A stretch of 5,556 nt of DNA, taken from assembly GCA_946647055.1 (NCBI GenBank), contig CAMPCT010000150.1:1-5556 (forward strand). The letters run 5' to 3'. Positions 1 to 5,250 of the stretch are shown in pieces (position 1 is the stretch's first letter; each line of letters opens with the position of its first letter). The notes beneath the pieces are model-generated. The model saw nothing but the letters and a program-made list of their open reading frames with translations. It was not told the DNA's origin and searched no databases. This DNA comes from an uncultured Atopobium sp. (GTDB lineage Bacteria; Actinomycetota; Coriobacteriia; Coriobacteriales; Atopobiaceae). Both the position numbers and the translations under genes were made by a program.

Positions 1-26
1 CAGGATTTGTAAAAGCTTAGGTCGCG

Positions 27-38
27 TAGTGTACACTA
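27..38. other. 12-bp perfect palindrome TAGTGTACACTA
   Basis: This perfect dyad lies in the non-coding, AT-richer 73-bp tail beyond the repeat-protein gene. It could be an operator for a gene outside the left edge. A 12-bp dyad is expected about once by chance in a window of this size, so the support is weak. Confidence 0.2.
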
Positions 39-53
39 TTTGTCACAGGGCAA

Positions 54-67
54 AGCGTGATGACGCT
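54..67 (-). terminator. Weak hairpin just after the repeat-protein gene, possible operon terminator
   Basis: On the minus strand, AGCGT-CATC-ACGCT forms a perfect 5-bp stem with a 4-nt loop, starting 6 nt after the stop codon. Only two or three T residues follow, so a rho-independent terminator is doubtful. It is the only stem near the end of the gene. Confidence 0.25.
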
Positions 68-73
68 CAGCGA

Positions 74-1783
74 TCAGGCCACGAACCCCTCAAGCATGCC
101 CTCGGTCACGCGGCAGTTGGATAGGTCCCAGCCCGAGACGTCCACGCTTACGAGCGACCGGCACTCCCTGAAGGCCCAACCCACGCTCTCGCAGGACGAG
201 ACGTCCCAGCGCGAGACGTCGAGCTCTGGCACCCGCTGGCAATCCTCGAAGATCCGCTCGATGTTGGTGCAGCGCGAGACGCTCCAACCCGAGACGTCGA
301 GACGACGCAAGCCCCGGCACCCCGAGAAGACGCCCTCCATGAAGGTGCAGGCAGAGGTGTCCCATGCCGAGACATCGAGCTCCCCGAGCGAGGAGCACTC
401 GTAGAAGGCCCAGCCCATGTTGCGGCAAGCCGAGAGGTCCCATGTGGAGACATCGATGTCGGAAAGCGACGGACAACCCTCGAACATGGACGAGATGTTC
501 TCGCACGAATGGAGATCCCAGCTGGCAAGGCCAACGCCCACGAGCTCGGAGCAGTTGCAGAACATGCGCTGCATCTCGCGACACGAGGAGGTGTCCCAAC
601 CCGTCGCGTCGAGTCGCACGAGCGAGCGGCACCCACAGAACATGCGCCGCATGCAGACGCACGCTGACGTGTCCCAGCCCGCGACGTCGAGACGCACGAG
701 CGACGAACACAGTTCGAACATCGAGCGCATCGTCGTGCAGTGGGAGACGTCCCATCCGCCCAAGTCGAGCGAGGCCAGCGTCGAGCAGCCCTTGAACAAG
801 CCCTCCATGGTGGTGCAGGAGGAGGTGTCCCAGCCCGACACGTCAAGCGACTCCAGACGCACGCAGTCGCGGAACAGCTCGTCCATGTCGGTGGCACGGC
901 TGACGTCCCAACCAGTGACGTCGAGCCTGCGCAGTCCCGTGCAGCCGCGGAACATCCCCGTCATGCACCAGCAGGCATCGAGACGCCAGCCCGAGAGGTC
1001 AAGCTCCCCAAGCGAGGTGCAGCCGGAAAACATGTCGGCACACGAGTCGCAAACCGAGAGGTCCCAGCCCGTCACATCGAGTGACTCGAGCGAGAGGCAG
1101 CCATAGAAGGCGCAGGCACAGAGCCTGCAGCTCGACATGTCCCAACCCGACAGGTCAAGCTCCACAAGCGAGCGACAACCCGAGAAGGTCCAGCCCAGGT
1201 CGCGGATGTTGGCAGTCTCCCAGGAGGAGACGTCCAGCGACACGAGCGACGAGCATCCCTCGAAGGTCCAGCCCAGGCTCATGCAGGCAGAGACGTCCCA
1301 ATTCGCCACGTCGAGGACGCGCAGCGACGAGCAGCCCTCGAAGGCGTGCCAGAAGATCGAGCAGGCAGAGGTGTCCCATGCGGAGACGTCGAGCTCAACC
1401 AGGGACGAGCAGCCAGAGAACGCGTAGGACATGCTCTCGCAGGACGAGAGGTCCCAGGAGGAGACGTCGACATGCCCCAATGCCCTGCAGCCCTTGAACA
1501 TGCCCGATATGCTCGTGCATGCGGAGAGGTCGAGGTTGCCTCCGCCAACCACTGCCCGCAGGCCGCTGTAGCCCGCGAACAGCAACGAGGCGTCGGCCAC
1601 GGCGAGCGGCGACTCCACACGCACACGCACCACCGTGGCGCGTGTGGCGGAGTCGAGCGAACGGACGTCAGCCACCCGCACGCCATTCTCGTACGGGCAA
1701 TCGCCCAGGACGAGGGTCCCGTTGGAAAGAAGCGCCCCGGGAATCACCGGGGCGCTGTCGTTGTCATATGCCTGTTGCGGCAT
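74..1783 (-). CDS. DUF285/BspA-type tandem leucine-rich-repeat protein without visible signal peptide
   Basis: This 569-residue protein consists of an 85-residue N-terminal region followed by 18 complete and one partial 26-residue repeats. Each repeat fits the DUF285 (BspA-like, mycoplasma lipoprotein-type) pattern: Cys4, hydrophobic 7 and 10, Phe11, Gly13-Cys14, Leu17, Leu20-Asp21-Val22 and Trp25-Asp26. Phe11, Cys14 and Trp25 occur in all 18 full repeats. Family members are usually surface or secreted proteins that bind host or bacterial partners. Here I see no hydrophobic signal sequence, lipobox, transmembrane segment or LPxTG anchor, so location is uncertain and the protein may stay in the cytoplasm. 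The start at 1783 (MPQQAYDNDS) is chosen because AAGGGA lies 5 nt upstream; a start at 1828 would overlap the upstream SDR gene and adds no leader. The gene begins 22 bp after the SDR stop, so it is probably the last gene of the same operon. Family assignment is firm; function is unknown. Confidence 0.87.
   Translation of the reverse strand: MPQQAYDNDSAPVIPGALLSNGTLVLGDCPYENGVRVADVRSLDSATRATVVRVRVESPLAVADASLLFAGYSGLRAVVGGGNLDLSACTSISGMFKGCRALGHVDVSSWDLSSCESMSYAFSGCSSLVELDVSAWDTSACSIFWHAFEGCSSLRVLDVANWDVSACMSLGWTFEGCSSLVSLDVSSWETANIRDLGWTFSGCRSLVELDLSGWDMSSCRLCACAFYGCLSLESLDVTGWDLSVCDSCADMFSGCTSLGELDLSGWRLDACWCMTGMFRGCTGLRRLDVTGWDVSRATDMDELFRDCVRLESLDVSGWDTSSCTTMEGLFKGCSTLASLDLGGWDVSHCTTMRSMFELCSSLVRLDVAGWDTSACVCMRRMFCGCRSLVRLDATGWDTSSCREMQRMFCNCSELVGVGLASWDLHSCENISSMFEGCPSLSDIDVSTWDLSACRNMGWAFYECSSLGELDVSAWDTSACTFMEGVFSGCRGLRRLDVSGWSVSRCTNIERIFEDCQRVPELDVSRWDVSSCESVGWAFRECRSLVSVDVSGWDLSNCRVTEGMLEGFVA
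347..382 (-). repeat. 36-bp near-identical block, copy B (units 15/16)
   Basis: This is the partner of 1361-1396, at the junction of units 15 and 16. It encodes the same ELDVSAWD-TSAC sequence and differs by two synonymous bases. Confidence 0.6.
1361..1396 (-). repeat. 36-bp near-identical block, copy A (units 2/3)
   Basis: This block spans the junction of repeat units 2 and 3, encoding ELDVSAWD then TSAC. It matches 347-382 at 34 of 36 positions. The offset between the copies is 1014 bp, exactly 13 units, so the match keeps frame and phase. Nearby unit junctions are more diverged, which suggests a recent copying or gene-conversion event, though strong codon bias may contribute. Confidence 0.6.
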
Positions 1784-1788
1784 GGTCG

Positions 1789-1794
1789 TCCCTT
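1789..1794 (-). promoter_or_regulatory. Ribosome-binding site of the repeat-protein gene
   Basis: AAGGGA on the minus strand lies 5 nt before the ATG at 1783. It supports that start over the longer reading from 1828. Confidence 0.6.
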
Positions 1795-1805
1795 CGTAAG
1801 GAGGC

Positions 1806-2591
1806 CTACACCATGACGTGACCGCCATTGTCCATGAGGGTGATGCCGCTCACGCCACGGGCCGCGTCGGAGAGCAGGTACGCGAAGCACTCGGCGACCT
1901 CCTCGGCGGGCTGGTAGCCGCGCACGGGACGCACCTTGGCGAAGAGCTCGGTTGCCTTGTCGAGGTCCATGTTGTTCATCTCGGCAAAGCGCTCGTTCAC
2001 GTGCTTGTGCAGGGCCGTGTAGACGCTGCCCGGTCCCACGCCGTTCACGGTGATGCCATGGGGGGCGAGCGCCTGCGAGAGCGAGCGCATGAGGCCGCGC
2101 TCGGCCCACTTGCTCGTGATGTAGACGCCGCTGGGCGGGTCCTGCGTGAACGAGCCCTCGGAGGTGGTAATCACGATGGAACGGGGGCCAAAGGTCTCGC
2201 CCTGCGCGATCATCCTCTGGGCGGCGACGCGGCAGCAGAAGAGCGTGCCGTCAACGTTGACGCCCATGACCTTGCGGTAGTCGTCGAGGGAATAGGTGTC
2301 GAGGTCGCCGTAGATGAAGATGCCGGCGTTGGCCACGAGGTAGTTGAGGTGGCCAAAGGCACCCTCCAGCTTGTCCATGCCCTCCTCGACCGACTCGAGG
2401 CTCGAGATGTCCATGCGAATGGCCAGTGCCTCTCCCCCGGCATCGCGGATGGCCTGGGCCACGCGCTCGGCCTCCGCCTCGTTGATGTCGGCCACGCCCA
2501 CTGCCATGCCCTCGGCGGCGAGACGCATGCTCACGGCCTCGCCAATGCCGGCGGCTCCGCCAGTCACGAGCACTACGCGCTTGTCATCCAT
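1806..2591 (-). CDS. Short-chain dehydrogenase/reductase, probable NAD-dependent acetoin/diol or polyol dehydrogenase
   Basis: This 261-residue classical SDR would catalyse NAD(P)(H)-linked interconversion of a secondary alcohol and a ketone in the cytoplasm. The Rossmann motif TGGAAGIG is at residues 10-17, and Asp35 ends the second strand, which in this family favours NAD(H) over NADP(H). NAG is at 88-90. The full catalytic tetrad is present: Asn112, Ser144, Tyr157 and Lys161 (YITSK). PG at 187-188 and the C-terminal DNGG also fit. Length and layout resemble acetoin reductase/meso-2,3-butanediol dehydrogenase and sorbitol-type dehydrogenases, but substrate cannot be fixed from sequence. The start at 2591 has AGGGGG 6 nt upstream; an upstream extension to 2846 would run through the preceding gene in another frame. 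It begins 10 bp after the degenerate SDR, and the RBS overlaps that gene's stop codon, so translation may be coupled. Confidence 0.93.
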   Translation of the reverse strand: MDDKRVVLVTGGAAGIGEAVSMRLAAEGMAVGVADINEAEAERVAQAIRDAGGEALAIRMDISSLESVEEGMDKLEGAFGHLNYLVANAGIFIYGDLDTYSLDDYRKVMGVNVDGTLFCCRVAAQRMIAQGETFGPRSIVITTSEGSFTQDPPSGVYITSKWAERGLMRSLSQALAPHGITVNGVGPGSVYTALHKHVNERFAEMNNMDLDKATELFAKVRPVRGYQPAEEVAECFAYLLSDAARGVSGITLMDNGGHVMV

Positions 2592-2597
2592 CGCTGA

Positions 2598-2603
2598 CCC
2601 CCT
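2598..2603 (-). promoter_or_regulatory. Ribosome-binding site of the active SDR, overlapping the upstream stop codon
   Basis: AGGGGG shares two bases with the TAG stop (2604-2602) of the degenerate SDR and lies 6 nt before the ATG at 2591. This arrangement is typical of translationally coupled genes. Confidence 0.7.
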
Positions 2604-3159
2604 AGAGAAGCGTCCGGCCGCCAGCGACCGGGATCGTCTGTCCGGTGATGTGGGCGCCCTGCGCGAGGAACGCCACGAGGGCGGCGATGTCCTCGCCCGA
2701 AACGCCCTCGGCGCCCGCGCACACGCCGTTGACACGCACGCCCTTGCGCGCATAGGCCGCCGCCGCGTTGCGCACGAGGCCACGGACACCCCACGAGGTG
2801 GTCGACCACAGCACGTCCTCGGCACTGCCGCTGTTGGAGTCGTCATGCGTCACGAGGATGGCGATGCCCTCGGCACCAGCCGCGACGCGGGCGTTGGCAT
2901 AGGCCTGCAGGCACGTGAACATGCTGTCGAGGTTCTGTGCCCTCATGGCACGCCACTCGTCTGCCGTGCAGGAGAGCCAGTCGAGCGCCTCGTTGGTCCC
3001 ATGGCAACACACGAGCAGGTCAGCGGCCTCCGCCCCTTCGGGAAGCGAGGCACCCTCGCCCCGGATGGTCGCGTAGCCATGACCGTCCAGATAGTCTGCG
3101 ACCGACACGCCGAGAGCAGTCTCGGCCCCGGTCACGACGCAGGTCTTGCGTTCTTCCAT
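2602..3159 (-). CDS. Degenerate, shortened SDR-family protein lacking the catalytic Ser-Tyr-Lys
   Basis: This 185-residue protein has an SDR-like beginning (CVVTGAETALG, residues 7-17), a VRVNGV segment after a long helix (141-146) and a TGQTIPVAGG ending (172-181). All three are hallmarks of the family. Several key features are altered. The TGxxxGxG motif has Ala15 for the middle Gly. NNAG has become CCHG (51-54). The YxxxK motif reads WSTTS, with Trp118 for Tyr and Ser122 for Lys, and His105 stands where the catalytic Ser is expected. Asn76 still fits the structural Asn. At 185 residues it is about 60 shorter than usual, mainly between the first glycine motif and CCHG. Catalysis is unlikely; a partner or regulatory subunit of the neighbouring SDR or of E1 is possible. 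The reading frame is intact and well spaced between operon neighbours, so I call it a gene, not a pseudogene. Confidence 0.82.
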   Translation of the reverse strand: MEERKTCVVTGAETALGVSVADYLDGHGYATIRGEGASLPEGAEAADLLVCCHGTNEALDWLSCTADEWRAMRAQNLDSMFTCLQAYANARVAAGAEGIAILVTHDDSNSGSAEDVLWSTTSWGVRGLVRNAAAAYARKGVRVNGVCAGAEGVSGEDIAALVAFLAQGAHITGQTIPVAGGRTLL

Positions 3160-3164
3160 CTCAT

Positions 3165-3169
3165 CCTCC
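3165..3169 (-). promoter_or_regulatory. Ribosome-binding site that decides the start of the degenerate SDR
   Basis: A perfect GGAGG lies 5 nt before the ATG at 3159 (MEERK). The in-frame ATG at 3171 sits on top of this site and has no Shine-Dalgarno sequence of its own. The 185-residue form is therefore preferred over the 189-residue form. Confidence 0.75.
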
Positions 3170-3188
3170 ATGTATCGGGTTGACGGCC

Positions 3189-5138
3189 TTAGGCCATGAT
3201 CTTCCTGACTGCGTCAATGACCTTCTGCGCGTTGGGATAGAAGGCCTCGCGCAGTGTTGGCGAGAACGGCACGGTCTCGAAGCGCGCGCCGACTCGGGCG
3301 ATGGGGGCCTTCAGGTCACCAAAGGCTCGCTCCGCCACGACCGCTGCCACCTCAGCGCCATAGCCACCGCGCTTGATGGCCTGGTGCGCGATGACCAGAC
3401 GACCCGTCTTGGCGACGGACGCCAGCAGCGTGCCCGTGTCGAGGGGCATGAGCGTGCGCAGGTCGATGACCTCGGCGGATATGCCCTCCTCGGCCAGCTG
3501 GCCGGCAGCCTCGAGGACGCGCGCCATCATGGGGCCGTACGACACGATCGTCACGTCGGAGCCCTCGCGCACGATTGCGGCCCTGCCGATCGGAAGCTCG
3601 TAGGCCCCTTCAGGAACGTCGGCCTTCATCGACTGCAGCTCCATGGCATCGATGAACAGGACCGGGTCGGGGTCGTTGATGGCGGCCGCCATAAGGCCCT
3701 TGGCGTCGTACGGGTTCGAGGGGTACACCACCTTGAGACCGGGCACGTGACAGAAGAGCGCCTCGAGGTCCTGGCTGTGCTGCAGGGCGGCACCGTCCAT
3801 GGCGCCACTCGCAGCATGGAGCACGACGGGCAGGTGGACCTTGCCGCCGGAGAGCGCCGTGAACTTGGTCACCTGGTTGAGGATCTCGTCCATGGCGACG
3901 AGCGTGAAGTCCATGATGTTGAAGTCGACGAGCGGACGCAGCCCCATGGCCGCCGCACCGACGGCAAGCCCCGTGAAGGCCGTCTCGGAGATGGGCGTGT
4001 CGAGGATGCGCTCGGGGAAGCGCTTCGCCAGCCCGTAGTAGAGCTTCATGGTGCCACCCCAGGTGATGTCCTCACCGGCGCAGAAGAGGGTATCGTCCGC
4101 CTCGAGCTCGGCTGTGATGGCCTGGCGCACGGCCTTGGAGAACGAGACGCGCTGCGTGGGTCCCTGGGGGACGGGGACATCGCCAACGGGGACGTCCCCG
4201 GCCTCTGCCTCGGGCACGGGGAAGGGGGCCTCGCGGGCGAAGTCGACGGCCGCGAGCATCTCGGCACGAGCCTCCTCGGCAATGGCATCGAGCTCAGACA
4301 TGGTGTGGCCAGCCGCCAGCAGCTCGTCACGAGCATGGTCGAGGGGGTCGCGCTCGGCCTTCCAGCGCTCGACCTCCTCCTCCGTGCGGTACTCGCAGGC
4401 ATCGCCCACGAAGTGTCCCTCGTAGCGGTAGGTCTTGAACTCGAGCAGGACCGGGCCCAGACCCTTGCGGCACTCCCCCACCGCACGGGTGGTGGCCTCG
4501 CGGACGGCCGTCACGTCGTTGCCGTCGACGGTCTCTCCACGGAAGCCGTAGGCCTGAGCGCGCGTGGATATGTCGATGATCTTCTGGTGCTTGTCCTGCG
4601 GGGTGAAGTACGCCACGCCGTTGTTCTCGACCACGAAGACGACGGGGAGCTTCCAGAGCGCGGCCAGGTTCATGGCCTCGTGCTGGGTGCCACGGTCGGA
4701 CGCGCCGTCACCAAAGAAGACGACCGTCACGCCACCGGTCCCGCGATACTGCTGCGCGAAGGCGGACCCCACCGCAATGGGGCTACCCGCGCCAACGATG
4801 GCATTGGCGCCAAGCATGCCCAGCTCGGGGGCCGAGAGGTGCAGCGAACCCAAACGCCCGCCGCCGTAGCCGGCCTCCTTGCCAAAGACCTCGGCCATCA
4901 TGGGCTTGGGATCCCCGCCACAGGCGAGGCAGTGCCCGTGCCCGCGATAGTTGCTCACCACACGGTCGCGGTCGTCGAGGACCGAGCAGACGCCCGCGGC
5001 AATGGCCTCCTGGCCAATGGAGAGGTGCGACGACCCTGGGATGGACCCGTCATGCACGACATCGCGCACCGTCTCCTCGAAGGTGCGGATGCGAACCATC
5101 ATGCGGTAGAGGTCGAGCGGGTCGTTTTGCGTGAGCAT
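3189..5138 (-). CDS. Fused alpha-beta thiamine-diphosphate dehydrogenase E1 (acetoin/2-oxoacid dehydrogenase type)
   Basis: This 649-residue cytoplasmic enzyme joins both E1 subunits in one chain. Residues 1-300 are alpha (AcoA/PdhA-like): SSHLSIGQEA at 36-45, NYRGHGH at 63-69, and the ThDP motif GDG (143-145), 26 residues, then NN (172-173). Residues 305-328 are a Pro/acidic linker with a doubled GDVPV. Residues 329-649 are beta (AcoB/PdhB-like): the ThDP-activating Glu385 lies in DTPISE, HSQ is at 454-456, and a transketolase C-terminal domain starts near 515. E1 enzymes decarboxylate 2-oxoacids or cleave acetoin and pass the acyl group to a lipoyl E2. The acetoin-dehydrogenase-like alpha sequence and flanking alcohol dehydrogenases favour an acyloin or hydroxyketone substrate, but this is inference. 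No E2 or E3 is seen here. AAAGGGGG lies 5 nt before the ATG. The stop is 29 bp before the next gene. Pyruvate or branched-chain E1 remain alternatives. Confidence 0.93.
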   Translation of the reverse strand: MLTQNDPLDLYRMMVRIRTFEETVRDVVHDGSIPGSSHLSIGQEAIAAGVCSVLDDRDRVVSNYRGHGHCLACGGDPKPMMAEVFGKEAGYGGGRLGSLHLSAPELGMLGANAIVGAGSPIAVGSAFAQQYRGTGGVTVVFFGDGASDRGTQHEAMNLAALWKLPVVFVVENNGVAYFTPQDKHQKIIDISTRAQAYGFRGETVDGNDVTAVREATTRAVGECRKGLGPVLLEFKTYRYEGHFVGDACEYRTEEEVERWKAERDPLDHARDELLAAGHTMSELDAIAEEARAEMLAAVDFAREAPFPVPEAEAGDVPVGDVPVPQGPTQRVSFSKAVRQAITAELEADDTLFCAGEDITWGGTMKLYYGLAKRFPERILDTPISETAFTGLAVGAAAMGLRPLVDFNIMDFTLVAMDEILNQVTKFTALSGGKVHLPVVLHAASGAMDGAALQHSQDLEALFCHVPGLKVVYPSNPYDAKGLMAAAINDPDPVLFIDAMELQSMKADVPEGAYELPIGRAAIVREGSDVTIVSYGPMMARVLEAAGQLAEEGISAEVIDLRTLMPLDTGTLLASVAKTGRLVIAHQAIKRGGYGAEVAAVVAERAFGDLKAPIARVGARFETVPFSPTLREAFYPNAQKVIDAVRKIMA

Positions 5139-5250
5139 CGTGGCCCCCTTTCACAACATACGTCAACAGGCATATCGTCCGGGAAAGGAGGCTCATGTTC
5201 GATGTGCACGACAGCCGAAAAAAGCGGGATAAAGTTGGCCTTCTGTGGAA
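5139..5250. other. 112-bp intergenic region between the alcohol dehydrogenase and E1 genes
   Basis: This gap is more AT-rich than the coding sequence around it. On the minus strand it holds the E1 ribosome-binding site at its downstream end and a T-rich stretch in CCGCTTTTTTCGG, which can form only a 3-bp stem. I found no convincing terminator or -35/-10 pair. It may contain an internal promoter or leader, since the other gene gaps are 29 bp or less. On the plus strand AAAGGAGG (5184-5191) precedes an ATG at 5195, described under findings. Confidence 0.5.
5144..5151 (-). promoter_or_regulatory. Ribosome-binding site of the fused E1 gene
   Basis: AAAGGGGG on the minus strand is 5 nt before the ATG at 5138. 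It supports this start, which also gives the normal N-terminus of an AcoA-like subunit. Confidence 0.7.

Larger units (their letters stand above)
77..1528 (-). repeat. In-frame 78-bp tandem repeat array, 18 full units plus a 48-bp partial unit
   Basis: The array encodes the 26-residue DUF285 repeats. Unit n starts at 1528 minus 78 times (n-1); unit 18 ends at 125, and a 16-residue partial unit covers 124-77 just before the stop. There is not a single insertion or deletion between units. DNA identity between units is moderate, and the palindrome GACGTC recurs about a dozen times, mostly encoding the Asp-Val of the LDV core. This is a coding repeat, not a CRISPR array or a satellite. Confidence 0.92.

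Noticed and set aside
417..1106. Plus-strand open frames opposite the repeat array, with recurring SQPETSS-like sequence
   Set aside because: They are mirror images of the 78-bp coding repeat. The minus-strand reading matches a known repeat family and has an RBS, while the plus frames have neither.
77..1528. CRISPR array or non-coding satellite
   Set aside because: The 78-bp units are adjoining, diverged coding repeats in one frame, without identical repeats separated by unique spacers.
1784..1828. 15-residue extension of the repeat protein to 1828
   Set aside because: It overlaps the SDR stop region, adds no signal peptide, and the ATG at 1783 has the better ribosome-binding site.
1806..2846. 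N-terminal extension of the active SDR to 2846
   Set aside because: The added 85 residues are Arg-rich translation of the overlapping degenerate SDR gene in another frame. The start at 2591 has a good RBS and leads directly into the cofactor motif.
5211..5235. Rho-independent terminator between the alcohol dehydrogenase and E1 genes
   Set aside because: The T-run lies inside CCGCTTTTTTCGG with only a 3-bp possible stem around it, not after a stable GC-rich hairpin.
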